A stretch of DNA of 64,000 bases from Oncomelania hupensis (taxonomy: Eukaryota; Mollusca; Gastropoda; Littorinimorpha; Pomatiopsidae), in NCBI GenBank assembly GCA_036898135.1, contig CM072525.1, positions 52,930,799 to 52,994,798 of the forward strand. Direction: 5' to 3'. How positions within the stretch are numbered: the first letter of the stretch is position 1; the number at the start of each line of letters is the position of its first letter. Below, one piece after another: positions 34,555 to 47,856 of the stretch. A program made the translations under genes and the position numbers. Below the pieces are notes generated by a model that saw only the letters and a program-made list of their open reading frames with translations, did no database searches and was not told where the DNA came from.

Positions 34555-35799
34555 GAGAGAACAACTGAGAGAGCAACTGAGAGAGAGGGAGCAAGAGAAA
34601 AAGGAGAGAGATAAAGAGAGAGAGACAGCCAGAACAGAAGACACCTACCTCTTTCAACTGGAAATCCACATTTGACGAAACACTTTTGGATGGTTTCTGA
34701 TTTCAGGGCACTCCATGCCTTTCTCACCCACAAAACTGCATCCAGCAGACTGATTTTCTTGGCCAGTTCAGGGCCTGTTGGTGTCTTGTCTTCTTCCATC
34801 TGGAAAAGCAGATGACGTAAAAGCTGTTTGCGGTAGTGCAGCTTCACAGTCTGAATGACTCCTGCATCACACGGCTGTAACTTGGCAGTGGTGTGGTTGG
34901 CAAAAATTTAAATTGAACATTGGAGAGGGATAGGAGAGGATGAGCCGAACAGTTGTCAACAAAACCAATGATTTTTCTTTTTTGCAGCTGCTTTTTTTTT
35001 TTTTTTAAATTTTGTTGGCCCACTGGGTGAAAATGTCAGAAGTCATCCAAGCGCGTTTGTTTTGAAAATAATCCACGCCAAGGCTGTTAACATCCTGTCC
35101 CAGAAAACATCGTGGTTTTGCACTTTTTCCAATCAACACTGGTTTAAGTTTTTCACCCACAGCACTAACAGCAAAAAGCACTGTCACGCGATCTTTTGAC
35201 GTTTTAACACCAGCTCGGTCATCTCCCTTTTGAACCATGGATTTGTTGGGCATTGCTCTGTAGAAAAATCCACTTTGGTCTGCATTGAAAATGTCGCATT
35301 GCTCGTATCCATCACACAGAGTAGGCAATCGCTTTTTCCAATCATCCACCATCTCCTCAGTCACCTCCGCCCTATCTCCACTCAAGCAAACATTCTTCAC
35401 ATTGTTTCGATTCAGCCATTTTTCTAACCAACCGTTAGACGCCACAAAATCGTCATGTTCTAGTTTAACTGAGAGCATAATGGCCTTTTCTTGAATCAAT
35501 TTGCCAGTGGTCGGAATATTCTTTCTTCTAGCATCCAGAAACCAATCCCAAACTTTCTCATTTACTTCCGAGTATGTTGTCTTCCTCCGTTTTGATCGCA
35601 TACGATCGGCATTATCACCACTTTCCCACCTTTTAAGAATGTCATCTTTGTCTCGGATAATTCCTTGAATTTGTGTTTTTCCAACTTTAAGACTCTTTGC
35701 GATCGCGATGGCAGTCTCTCCTTTTTTTGTGTCTGTTTACAACATTCACTCGATCTTCCAGAGATAAAAAAAATTTTCTTTTCTTTGTAGACTCCATCA
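33884..35799 (-). pseudogene. pogo/Tigger transposase with one intron
   Basis: From an ATG at 35799 or 35796 the product has a CENP-B-like HTH (SLEDRVNVVNRHKK, AIAKSLKVGKTQIQG), a second HTH (WDWFLDARRKNIPTTGKLIQ; EHDDFVASNGWLEKWLNRNN) and a DDE domain with its three aspartates in IFNADQSGFFYR, FVDNCSAHP and LQPCDAGVIQ. The C-terminus continues in a second exon (MTYEEYVSIDDN..., acidic, KHAPELVDTIQSL). An intron at 34294-34648 has GTAGGT and TAATCAG borders and joins frames correctly (VERG|DSELS). Lesions: an extra A in an A7 run near 35735, a frame change in an A-rich run near 34990, and a one-base loss near 34885. It is inactive as it stands. Confidence 0.8.
34360..34560. repeat. (GA)n tract inside the Tigger intron
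   Basis: Long imperfect then perfect GA runs, with ACAACTGAGAGAGC interruptions. Confidence 0.9.
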
Positions 35800-35937
35800 T
35801 CCCATCACGCTTTCTTTGCTTCTTCTCAGTGCCGCGCTCGTGATGTGAATGAAGTGAAATGCAAACCCCAAACGATTAGAATCTAGAATGTGATGTAACA
35901 AGATGACGTCAAAAGTACGAAAGATGCAGTCAGACCT

Positions 35938-36820
<883 letters not shown>

Positions 36821-37662
36821 CCGGACTAATATTCAAACTTAAACACTGTAAGGAAGGAGAATATTATGTATATTGTGTAATGTAATATAAGGAACTTAAT
36901 TAACATTACATTATTTGTTTTGTGGGCCTGTGGATGTATTCGCGCTATTTTCGGGTCACATGTTTATAACATCCAATAAAATGTCAGTACGGAAGTGTAT
37001 TCTGGGAAGATTGTTTTGAAAGGTCACTCTTGTTGTGGCTATGTGTTGAGTCACGCCTCTGTGTAAAAAAGATAAGTGGTTAATGTTTGTCAATACAGAG
37101 TAGTGTGTGGGCAGTAGACTCATGCTAAGTGGAAAGTTTTGACTATGTGAGAGAACTCCTGGATTATACTAACTGTGTTGAAGCTGCGTGGGACGCAGGT
37201 AAATATGAAAATGTGTTTTATTTGGATATTGTATAATTATAAATGCAACAGGTGGAATTTTTGAATGCTATTGTAATTGCATGGTGATCATTTTGGCCGC
37301 CATGTTTGTTTTCAATATTGATGAAGCTTATGTGAAGTGTTTGGTGGGCTTTTGAATGGGTGTGAGTGTGGGTGATGGATCATTTGTCATGAATTGTATA
37401 AGTTGGAAGAATTGTGGAGGATGTTGAAAAGACGATTGACTAAAATGGATTGTAATAAACAAGAGTTTTCAAAGGAACAAAACAAATGGAGAGAAAATGA
37501 ATTGTAAACAGAAACAAAGTGGTAATAGAAACATTATATTGTTACGCAGCGGAGAGGAGAGACCCGCGCTGAGACGTGGAGCCTATGTGGGAGAGAAGGC
37601 CTGTCGACACGAGCTCCGTCTTCGTAAGATGAGGTGGATGGTGTCCCCGGTGTCGTTGACTA
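36821..37662. other. Unassigned stretch
   Basis: Ordinary-complexity DNA. GGGACGCAGGTAAATATG near 37190 resembles a splice donor, but no exon can be supported. Confidence 0.35.
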
Positions 37663-37975
37663 TGCCACTACAGTGAAGAGGCTGTGCCACTACAGTGAAG
37701 AGGCCTGCGCATGGTGACTGTGCCACTACAGTGAAGAGGCCTGCGCATGGTGACTGTGCCACTACAGTGAAGAGGCCTGCGCATGGTGACTGTGCCACTA
37801 CAGTGAAGAGGCCTGCGCATGGTGACTGTGCCACTACAGTGAAGAGGCCTGCGCCTGCGCATGGTGACTGTGCCACTACAGTGAAGAGGCCTGTGCATGG
37901 TGATTGTGCCACTACAGTGACGAGAGGCTACGGATGGTGACTGTGCCACTACCGTGAAGAGAGGCCTACAGAAGG
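37663..37975. repeat. 36-bp tandem repeat, about 8 units
   Basis: Units read GTGAAGAGGCCTGCGCATGG then TGACTGTGCCACTACA. One unit has a CTGCGC duplication (near 37853), and the end units are diverged. The length is a multiple of three, so the RPAHGDCATTVK-type frames on both strands are repeat artefacts. Confidence 0.9.
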
Positions 37976-38223
37976 CTTTGCGGAGCTACAAACGGGTAAG
38001 CAAATAATTAAACCCCTTGTTCAAGTTGTTGAACAGCGATAACATTATCGAAGTGTGAAGACTAGAAAGAGCTCAAATTGACTGTTGGAAACTCACTACA
38101 GAATGAGATAGTTAGACTTATAAGGAATATTTATCTTCATTAGCTAGATAGCTCGTTTGGAATTCATTTGAACATTGTGTTTGTTTATTCACGTATATTT
38201 TTATCTGTGATATTTGAATGTTC

Positions 38224-38335
<112 letters not shown>

Positions 38336-38436
38336 AAGAAATGATGTCAGATATATAAGCATGCCAGGGGCGGATCAGTTATTTTTTTGGGGAGGGTTTC
38401 CAAAATTCTATTAAAGGGACTTACTCGGTAAATGTT

Positions 38437-40740
38437 AATGATGGTCAATAAACGCTTCAGATCAAGCATCAACATTGGCAGGACACGCACTTTTCCAGGA
38501 GCAGACATCGGAAGTGACTACAATCTTGTGATGATGTCTTTCCGGCTTCACTTGAAGAGAGTAAACACAACAAAGTGCACTAGATGGAAGTTCGACCTGG
38601 ACAAACTGCAAGACCCGGAGGTGACAGAAATATTTCAGGCCACAATTGGAGAGAAATTTGCACCACTGCTCATTTTAAGAGCTGGTGAAGTAGATGTCAA
38701 CACCGTGACCACCACCTTGAACTTAGCTGTGACAGATGCCGCCACGGAGATCCTTGGAAAGCACCGGTCAAAGAAGAAGCTGTGGATAACACCTGAACTT
38801 TTGGACCTGTGTGATAAACGAAGAGAGATGAAAAACAAAAGGAACACCTGACAGGGAGCTGATGCCTACCGAAAAATCAACAATGACATCCGAAAAGGCA
38901 TGCGCACAGCAAAGGAGAACTGGATAGAAGCTCAATGCCAGAAAATAGATAACAGTCTGAACAAGAACAACAGCAAAAAGGCCTACCAGACTGTGAAGCC
39001 GCTGACAAGTGTTAAACAGCCCAAGGTCTCCACGATCCAAAGCAAGTGGCTTTAACTATGCCTTACAGAAGAACAATAAGTCTTGTACAGATGGACAGAG
39101 TACTGCTCTGACCTTTACAACCACAAACCAAACGGAGATCCATCAGTTCTAGCATGTCCAGAGAACAGAGAAGAAGAAGAAATCCTCCCAATTCTCCGAG
39201 AAGTTGAGGCAGCAGTGCAATCGCTGAAGAATGGGAAGTCAGCGGGAGTGGACAACATACCAGTGGAACTGCTTCAAGCGGGAGGAGAAGCGATGATCGA
39301 CGCACTCACCATTACGTGTAACAAAGTGTGGCACAGTGGGGAGTGGCCTACACCATGGACCCAGTCGCTTGTAATCACTCTTCCCAAAAAAGGTAACCTT
39401 CAGGAATGTGAAAATTACCGCACCATCAGCCTCATCAGCCATCCCAGCAAGGTCCTCCTGAACTATAATACTCAACAGGTTGAAACCCCAAGCTGAACAA
39501 ATCATAGCCGAAGAGCAAGCAGGATTTAAGGCAGCGCGAAGTACCACTGAACAGATTTTCAACCTCAGAATAATCTGTGAAAAATACCTACAGCACCAAC
39601 ATCTATATCATGTGTTCGTGGACATCAAAAAGGCGTTTGACCGAGTCTGGCATGCAGCTCTGTGGGCAACCATGAGAGTGTACAACATCAGCCCTAAAAT
39701 TATTGAAGTCATCAAAAGCCTGTATGACAAGGCTGCCAGTGCAGTCCTCCACTACAGCGCCATCGGAAACTGGTTCAGAACAACAATCGTTGTGCGTCAG
39801 GGATGCCTACTCTCTCCAACACTCTTCAACATCTTCCTAGAGCGCATCACATCAGATGCCCTTGCAGACCATGAAGGCACAGTCAACATAGGGGGAAGAG
39901 CAATCTCCAACCTTCGTTTTGCGAACGACATTGATGGATTGGCTGGAGAGGAACAAGAACTTGGACGCCTGGTACAGAGGCTTGACACCACCTCCAGAGC
40001 CTATTGAATGGAAATAAGTGCAGAGAAGACCACGTTGATGACCAACAACACCCAAGGCACCAACACGGACATCAAAGTCCAAGGCCAATCCCTCAACACA
40101 GTGCATAGCTTCAAATATTTAGGAGCCATTGCATCAGACAATGGGTCCCGACAGGAAGTCCTCTCCAGGATCGCACAAACAACTGCTGCCGTGGCGAGGT
40201 TGAAGCCAATTTGGAAAGACAGGACCATCCGTCTACATTCCAAGGTAAGGCTGCTGCGCTCCCTTGTCATCTCCATCTTCCTATTTGCTTGCGAAACATG
40301 GACCCTCACAGCAGATCTCCAACGAAGAATACAAAGCATGGAGATGAGGTGCTTCAGAAGACTTCTGGGCATTTGCTATACCCATAACACCACCAACAAA
40401 AGAAGTCCGACAGACCATCACACAAGCCATTGGACAACACGATGACCTGCTCACAGTGGTGAAAAAACGGAAACTCCGATGATATGGCCACGTCACCAAA
40501 TCATCAGGTCTTGCAAAACCATCCTGCAAGGCACAGTGCAAGGAGGTGGAAGAAGAGAGAGACCGAAAAAGAGGTGGGATGACAACATTCAAGACTGGAC
40601 TGGTTTGACACTGAGCGAAACAATCAGGGTTGCTGAGGACAGGGAAAGATGGAGTACGTTGGTTAAACGATCATCTGTGGTGCCCCTACGACCTCCGAGT
40701 TATGGGATAAGATATGATAGGATAGGATATGTTATTTACT
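38437..40740 (+). pseudogene. RTE-X LINE ORF2, long degenerate copy
   Basis: Starts within the endonuclease end (TRTFPGADIGSDYNLVMMSF), then the linker, KNGKSAGVDNIPVELLQAGG, IKKAFDRVWHAALW, VVRQGCLLSPTLFNIFLERI, RFANDIDGLAGEEQ and TLSETIRVAEDRERW. The catalytic box is FAND rather than FADD. There are stops near 38849, 39055, 39075 and 40006, frameshifts near 39465 and 40425, and several substitutions. It ends GGATAGGATATG, a decayed (GGATA)n tail. It covers more of the family (endonuclease end to tail) than the 13-kb copy but is clearly dead. Confidence 0.8.
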
Positions 40741-41469
40741 TGTAAGATTAAATTATCAAAATAATAATTACCTCATTTGCTCCCAAAATATGTACTGAGC
40801 TTTGCTACACCTATATATATATATATTAAAGAATGCATACTGCATTATATAACAGCATTTAATGTGTAGGTTATGTTAAGCATTCAGTTGAATCTGGACA
40901 TGTGTTACATGCAGATTTATGTGAGGTCACCCTAAGGCATCATTCCACTGCGGTCGTCCTAACAGTGAATTTGTACTTATATATATATTATTATTTTTAT
41001 AATTACTCTTATGACTATGATTATTATTATTAGTGTTATTATTATTAAATCACCTTTTTTTCAAATGAATGTACGTTTTTTTTTTTATTTTGATTTTTGT
41101 AAAATGTAGTTCCTACATCAAGATGCCACAATAGAAATAATATTACGTAACGATGTGGGAAAAAAAAGAAGTAGGAATCCCTTTTCATTGACATGCATAC
41201 TGAAATGTGGGTCTGTGTTTTAAATGAAATGAATTAGTATTATATAGTGCAGCTACAGTTTGAAGATCTGCTCATAGTGCTGGCCAATTGCTTCTTTTTT
41301 TTACAATGAGAATAGCAGATGTGCAAATTTTTATGGGTTGAATGGCCATCATCAGCATAAAATAAAACAAGTTTTTACCATGTAAATGCTCTTCACAGCA
41401 TAGAAAACATTTTAAATTCACTTTACTTTTTTTAACAATTGCATGTACGCTGCACTAATGTCATCCACA
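40741..41469. other. Unassigned A+T-rich stretch downstream of the 41.5-kb gene
   Basis: No gene is recognised. It lies 3' of the minus-strand gene and may contain its 3' UTR; TTTATT (AATAAA on the minus strand) occurs near 41361. Confidence 0.35.
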
Positions 41470-41909
41470 TCAGAACACGCCATAGTCTAAGTCATTTGTC
41501 ACTGGCAGGCACTCAAAATCCCATCTAAACACAAAATGGGAGCTGCCATCAAAATCTATGTCTTCTTTTTTTGGCCAACGAAACAAGTCTTCTTCTGAGA
41601 GAGCGACCAGCTTGAGGAGTAGTCGATTCGTACACAACAAGTCTGATGGGGGGCGTGGTGGAGCACCTCGATCGCTTGGTTGGCAGCTAGGAAACTCAGT
41701 TTCAGTTTGTTGTATGTTTCATCAGCTACAAAAAAAAGAAAAAAAAAGAAAAAATAGGACAGCATTGCAATAATATGACACAGGAGGCAAAAAATAAAAC
41801 AAAACAAAAAGAAAGAAAAAGAAAAGTTCAAGAAAAAAAAGCAGTGGGGTGGTGAGTGAATAGAGGAAAGGGCAAATCAAAATATTATGACAAGAACTAT
41901 GGATCATCA

Positions 41910-41953
<44 letters not shown>

Positions 41954-42806
41954 CTTTACAATGGCAACCATAAACATTAAAACTATACAACATAGTTTTT
42001 CATAACTGTTAAACTTAAATAACATACAAATGAACAACAATGGCATAAAAGTAAAGATAAAACCAAAGTAAAATGTAATCACTATTGCTTTTTTAAAATT
42101 ATTATCGCATATATCAGTAAAATTAATGTACACCAAAAAAATATCGATCAATCTTGCCTAAGTAAAAGTACTAAAACTAAAAGTTAAAATTATATTTGGC
42201 TGCAATTTAATTTATGTTTAAAAACATTGGGTCTTGAAGTAATTGGGAGAGATTTGGATGCTTGCAGAACAGCTCAAATAAAAAATCAATAACAAAAATA
42301 GCTTCAACACAAATTGCCCGAAAACATATAGGCTTAACCACTGCCGCAAGTTTCTAGCTCACTAGCTGTAAATGAAAACGAAAGTAAACAGTGCTGAAGT
42401 CACGTGACTTAGCAAGATCGTTTTTTTCTAAAGTCCCTGTGCATATTTTACCCCAATGGAATATATGCTAAGAATCTTTAATATATGCAGATACAATTTG
42501 TTAAGAGTTAAATCTGGTGGAAAAGGTGTATCTTAATTAATTTCACATATTTTTGACCATACCATTCAACCTACATCGATTCTCGATTGTCAACTTCCGG
42601 TCTTCAAATAATTGCTAAACAATTGGCCTATCATTAGACAAAATATATTTATCGACAATACAAACGTTATTAACAAGTATTTAAAGGCTAAACTTACCAA
42701 CAAGTGCCTTTAGATTGACTTGTGACGACGTGCAAGAAGATACACTGACGATCGACTGAAGCGGTTCAGTCTCCTCGTTTACATCGTACTCCGTCATTAC
42801 CGACAT
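41470..42806 (-). CDS. Small two-exon host gene, unidentified product (about 121 residues)
   Basis: Exon 1 (42698-42806) starts MSVMTEYDVNEETEPLQSIV and ends ...NLKALV at a perfect donor G|GTAAGT, phase 1. The intron 41726-42697 ends TTTTTTTTGTAG. Exon 2 begins ADETYNKLKLSFLAANQAIE in the phase required. Read literally, the frame stops at 41556-41558 after an implausible tail. One extra base in the C6 run at 41648-41653 would move it into another open frame (SDLLCTNRLLLKLVALSEED ... RWDFECLPVTNDLDYGVF) with a stop at 41470-41472. That later frame is protein-like and acidic. I infer a sequencing or real one-base deletion there. No family is recognised. Confidence 0.5.
41908..41951. repeat. (AAT)n microsatellite in the intron
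   Basis: About 14 AAT units. Confidence 0.9.
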
Positions 42807-42942
42807 TACCGGTAGCTGTCGCGCTCAACACCACTCTCCATTTCTAAATATTCTCAGCTAGTGTGAACTCAAAAATCCTAAACTGATTACATATTATTGT
42901 AGAAAAAAGATTTGCCTTTCCAACGAGCTACTTTTTAAACAG

Positions 42943-44196
42943 ATCAATTCAGTAGACGCTGTATATCTTGACCTTAGGAAGGCATTCGATACTGTACCAC
43001 ATCGCAGACTTTTACAGAAACTAAAAGGTTATGGCATAAGTGGCAGCCCACTTGCATGGATAAGGAGTTTCTTGACTGACAGGACCCAGTACGTGACTGT
43101 TAACAGTAACAGCTCTGACAAAATAAGTGTTACAAGCGGTGTCCCTCAGGGGAGCGTGTTGGGGCCGACATTATTTATATATTTCATAAACGACATGCCA
43201 GAGAATGTAGAGTGTGACATAAAGATATTTGCTGATGACACAAAGGCAAATGCAGAGGTTGATGAAAGTGAGGAGTCTAAGGAGAGAATGCAGCAATGCA
43301 TTGACAAATTGGTTGAATGGACAGAGACATGGCTACTTAAATTTAACAGTGAAAAATGTAAGGTGTTACATTTGGGCAAAAATAATCCCCAGCATGAGTT
43401 CTTTATGAATGATGGTAAAAAAGGGGTAAGATTGAGACAACTGGTGCAGAGAGAGATCTTGGAGTGATATAGTGGATACAGAGCTCAACTTTGAGAATCA
43501 CATTGAGAGTACTGTTAAGAAAGCCAACAAAATATCAGCCCTGCTTGTAAGAACTATAAGTAACAAATCCAAGGACATAATGGTCCCCCTCTTTAAGGCC
43601 CTTACACGTCCCATCTTGGAGTACGCTAACCCTGTCTGGTGCCCATATTTAAGGAGGCATGTTGACTTGATCGAGGGTGTCCAGCGCAGATCTGTGGAAT
43701 GTCAGGGCTCTCCTACGAGGAGAGACTGAAGTCACTGAGGTTACCCAGTTTAGAATATAGGAGACAGCGGGGTGATTTAATCGACATTTTTAAAATTGTG
43801 CACAAATTGTATGATCCTTTAACCACTTGTTCTCTTTTAAATTTTAATGATGTTGGTTTAACACGAGGTCACAAATTTAAACTTACTAAAACTTTTAATA
43901 ATACTCGTAAATTTAATAAGTATTTTACTAATAGAGTGGTAACCCCTTGGAATGACCTGACTGCAGAGTCTGTGGATGCTGGATCACTTAATGCGTTCAA
44001 AAATAGTCTGGACAAATTGTTTAAGGATAGCATCTACTCTACCAAGTTGGAGGTTAAAAAATTCTAAATTGGTAGGCACTGATGCCAGGGGCTGGGTCTT
44101 GGGACCCTCATTAAGATTAATTATGAGGGCCAAAGGCTTTTAGCCTGCACGCCGAACTATGCTATGCTAACTATGCTATGCTATGCTAGTAGAAGC
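42943..44196 (+). pseudogene. CR1-type LINE, 5'-truncated
   Basis: The start is truncated at SVDAVYLDLRKAFDTVPHRR (first catalytic Asp). It continues LTDRTQYVTVNSNSSDKISV, SGVPQGSVLGPTLFIYFIND, IFADDTKANAE (catalytic FADD), WLLKFNSEKCKVLHLGK, and, after frame changes near 43465 and 43700, LEYANPVWCPYLRRHVDLIE, SYEERLKSLRLPSLEYRRQR and VVTPWNDLTAESV. This set is diagnostic of the CR1 clade. The 3' end is a short (ATGCT)n tail at 44156-44188. Confidence 0.85.
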
Positions 44197-44616
44197 TATC
44201 TAAAAAAAAGCAACAAAAAGTTCCACAACAGATCACAAAATGAATTTCCCACTGAATTTTAAAAAAAATTGCACCAGAAGAAAGCCAAAATAGTACAGAT
44301 TCTTTCATTTGTCGATTTTTTGGTTGGAGACTAATTCCCTAACTGAGATTTCATTTTGTATGGAGGTGGGGTTGAGAGCGCCCTGTGAAGATGGCGTCTG
44401 CCACAACCGAGGCAGTGCATCGCAAAACACGTTTCGTACTTTGAAACTTGGATATCTTTCACTCAAAGAAACACACGCATAAAAGATAAAAGGCTCAGGC
44501 ATTTATTTGGTATGTTTTTATTCAACATCAGGCAAAACAATCAAGAGAACAATTGCAGTGAAAGTGGCCCTTTTGGCCCATAGGGCGGACACAGTAATGG
44601 CGCAACTTGGAGTACC

Positions 44617-44618
<2 letters not shown>
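44197..44618. other. Unassigned stretch
   Basis: GAAGATGGCGTCTGCC at 44387 is a good start-codon context, but the frame ends after 17 codons and no donor fits. Confidence 0.35.

Positions 44619-44699
<81 letters not shown>
44619..44699. repeat. (AAT)n microsatellite
   Basis: About 26 AAT units. Confidence 0.95.
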
Positions 44700-44700
<1 letters not shown>

Positions 44701-45862
44701 CAATTTAAAAATAACACAAGAAAAAAAAAGAAATATTCTCATAAAGTGTATTATTCCATTGGGAACGTCAGCATTTTTTTCTGTTTATTTTACAAATTCA
44801 TAATGTTTTGTCTTCATCATTATTAAACACAAAATATGTCTTCAGTTGCATCACTTTCAAAAACGCGACATTTAAACCTATAATTGAGGGCCTTTCTCTA
44901 TGAAGATTTTCTCTTTGGCCTGGATCATAGTGATACCCTTACGTCTCAATCGGATGAAATAATTAACATAAATAGAAGGGAAAAAATAATAAAAAAATTT
45001 CATCCAACGAATTAGGCCCAAGGCATTCATAGAATATAATAAAATCAGCTGATTGAAATGTACAATAAGGCAACAAAGGAATAGGTGCCTCAGTCGCCCA
45101 CACCCAAAGTTAGCAGGATTTGTCTGTGTTTATTTGCGTTTTATGCCTGGACTACAACTTAACATTCACCCGGTCATATATCCATAGCTAATACAAATTA
45201 TTCTGTAAACACTTGGTGAATCAGACATCCGATCGAGTAGCTTGCCATCAGACAACTTTTAAATCAATCCCATACCTTCAAAATAAAATACTGTTCTCTT
45301 TTGGAAGGTATAGGTACACCAGGACCCACATAATCTTTATAGGTCATACGTGTCAACAGTGAAAGCGTGTGTAAAAAGTGTTATTAGATGAAACTTTGTG
45401 CACATAAGACACCTAATGTGCTTGATCATAGCCAAACTTTGAGGCTTGATCAAAAAAAAAAAAAGAAAAATAAACTGTGCGCTGATAAAGAAGAAAAAAA
45501 AGTAAACTGGGCGCCCGATTTACCCACACCTTGGGTGAATGCTGAATTAACATATCTAGATACATTCTCTTTAGCACAATGCTTTTCAATCGCCAGCATG
45601 ACACTGTATTGGTGAATGGTAGCCCTGCAGGCACATGAACTTGGGGGTGTTTGTGGGGAGCTACAGTATAGCCATTACTTCATAAGAAATTATAAAGTAA
45701 TGTGGTTTTTTTAATTACTTCCAACAACGTTGGAAATTATGAAGTAATGGTCATCACTCCCCACAAACATGCACAAACAAATTCAAGTGCTTATGGCAAG
45801 CCCCTATTAGGTTATAGGCACAAAATTAGAGGAGTCTGTATAACCACTTGATTTGCGCGTAT
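44700..45862. other. Unassigned A+T-rich stretch
   Basis: No gene or repeat family is recognised. A short near-inverted pair (GAAATTATAAAGTAATG and GGAAATTATGAAGTAATGG) occurs near 45688 and 45732 as direct copies. Confidence 0.35.
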
Positions 45863-46455
45863 AAAATTGATTGATTGATTGATTGTTTCTTTAGGTCCAG
45901 CGGACTCCTCCGAGCCAAATCAGGACCGGACAACCCCCGATCCGCATAAAAGATCTGCTGAAACAACCCTAGTGGGAAAATTGAATGCCCTCCACCGGCC
46001 AGTCACTTTACAATAAAGACATCCCACATAGGGGACGGCTGAGGGTTTACCTCAACTACGCGAACCCCCGGTTACAAAAACAAAATAGAATACAACCATC
46101 ATTATAAATTATCAACAAAACACATACATATAAAATGCCTATAGTGCTAAATACTAACATCATAGGAAGCCCTAGTGACCACCCAGCAGAAAGCGTCCAA
46201 CACTCCCAAGCTGATCCAACAGACCTCATACACAAACAAGGAGTCTTGTCCAGGAAGAGTTTTCAAGAAAAAATGTAGGTCATTGATCTAGCAAAGAAGA
46301 AGATAGTATAGCAGAGTGATAGGACAGAGCAGGAATGGGAAAGAGTAAATGAGGAAGATAGCGACAGTGGGAATTTAAAGCACTAAATTTCCATAAAGTG
46401 GGGATACTATTTATACTGAAACCCCCGGCACTCCAACGGGGGTACTGTTGCCGCA
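45863..46455 (-). mobile_element. Repeat Z, longest copy
   Basis: On the minus strand it runs from the GTGCCGGGGGTTTCAG region through TATAAATAGTATCCCC (TATA-box-like), CTGGACAAGACTCCTTGTTT and GATGTCTTTATTGTAAAGTG to the tail GGTCCTGATTTGGCTCGGAG. It ends in a short (TCAA)n run instead of ATGTA units. No coding frame is present. It defines Z as roughly 570-600 bases. Confidence 0.65.
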
Positions 46456-47474
46456 GTGAATCTGTCATGCCTACAAAGGCAAGACAGGTTTTCAACTGGG
46501 GCTTTCACTTTTCCCTTTATAGGTTAGAACAATCTACAGTGACAATTTGAGCGTATAAAATAACACCTATCACATTCACAATTGTTCAAATAAAACACCA
46601 TATTAAGGCAAATGAATTTTTTTTTAATTAACGATGACTTGCTTTTTAAATCATTTTCATCATGCCATTAAATTTATCATGTCTGTTTTTAGATGGCAAA
46701 ACAAAGACAGAAATGCTTCTTAAACTCTTTGTACAAATTTGTAGCCACAAATTAACCTTGGAATTTGGTAATCTTGTAAATTAAACTTTAAGCACTGTAC
46801 TAAAAATTAAAACAACAACAACAACAAATGAATAAATAAAAAGTTTCTTGGAATGTTAACTGAATACTTAATTTAATGTACAAGTATTGAAAAGTAAAAA
46901 TTACCTCCCATTTACCAGTAATTGAGACATACATACAAACTACTGTCACTGCCTTTTTCTTAGAGAGGTTGGGACAGATAGGTAAGAGAGAGGGAACATA
47001 ACATGACATAAAACATGTGTTCACCCAAAGTACTAAATACAGTGATATTCCCTTTTAGGGTGCCCAACGGTCGCCTTAAGTACAGATTTTATATTTTGAT
47101 GTGCGAGTTTAGATCATGGGTACTCTGTGCAGTTAACTTGTATACAGATTTCACTCTTTACCGTATTATATTACACAGCTTACACATTTTCATATTTTCC
47201 AATGCTGGACATGTACACAAGCTTAGTCAATTTTTCTTTTGACCCAAAGCAAGTTTAAAGAGACATATCTCGTATAATCTATATGCAATGAAAACCAAAA
47301 AATATATATATCCACTTCTGAAAGTTCATTTGTATTCTATCACAATAGGAATAAGGTGAACGTTTGGTTCTGCATATATCATGTCTGCTTTTTTAATCGT
47401 CAAAATTCATTTTTATTTCATAAACTTCAAAACAGACATTCACGTTTTTGTTCACTAAATATTGACACTGGTAT
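46456..47474. other. Unassigned A+T-rich stretch
   Basis: No gene is supported. It may be intronic to the minus-strand coiled-coil gene. Confidence 0.35.
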
Positions 47475-47836
47475 ATGCAGAATCTGAAATCAACCAACGA
47501 CGAAGTCCGACAGACCCTCACACAAGCCATTGGACAACACGATGACCTGCTCACAGTAGTGAAGAAACGGAAACTCCGATGGTATGGCCACGTCACCAGA
47601 TCATCAGGCCTTGCAAAGACTATTCTGCAAGGCACAGTGCAAGGAGGTAGAAGAAGAGGGAGACCGAAAAAGAGGTGGGAGGACAACATTCGAGAATGGA
47701 CTGGTTTGACACTGAGCGAAGCCATCAGGGCTGCTGAGGACAGAGAGAGATGGAGTATGCTGGTTAAACGATCATCTGTGGTGCCCTTACGACCTCAGGG
47801 TTACGGGACAGGATAGGATAGGATAGGATAGGATAG
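47475..47836 (+). pseudogene. RTE-X LINE 3' fragment with (GGATA)n tail
   Basis: The frame reads EVRQTLTQAIGQHDDLLTVV, KLRWYGHVTRSSGLAKTILQ, GRPKKRWEDNIREWTG and RAAEDRERWSMLVKRSS to a stop, then a GGATA repeat at 47812-47836. It is the last about 110 codons of ORF2, undamaged but strongly truncated. Confidence 0.85.
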
Positions 47837-47856
47837 TTTGTTTGTTTGTTTGTTTC
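47837..47856. repeat. (GTTT)n microsatellite
   Basis: Five GTTT units between the RTE-X tail and a possible exon. Confidence 0.8.

Larger units (their letters stand above)
33583..35935 (-). mobile_element. pogo/Tigger-type DNA transposon, one end lost
   Basis: The left end (3' side of the gene) is CAGTGGAACCTCTCTACAAC preceded by TA, matching the known CAGTNGAACCTCT terminus and TA target of Tigger/pogo. The transposase gene fills the interior on the minus strand. No matching terminus is seen on the right, where a (CT)n tract begins at 35938. Confidence 0.8.

Noticed and set aside
37583..37949. Repetitive RPAHGDCATTVK and SPCAGLFTVVAQ frames
   Set aside because: Artefacts of a 36-bp tandem repeat.
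44380..44440. Start of a host gene at GAAGATGGCGTCTGCC
   Set aside because: The frame ends after 17 codons and no suitable donor follows.
44870..44955. Possible terminal exon on the minus strand (RLRRKGITMIQAKEKIFIEK)
   Set aside because: The reading is protein-like, but no AG acceptor fits the frame and it is under 30 codons.
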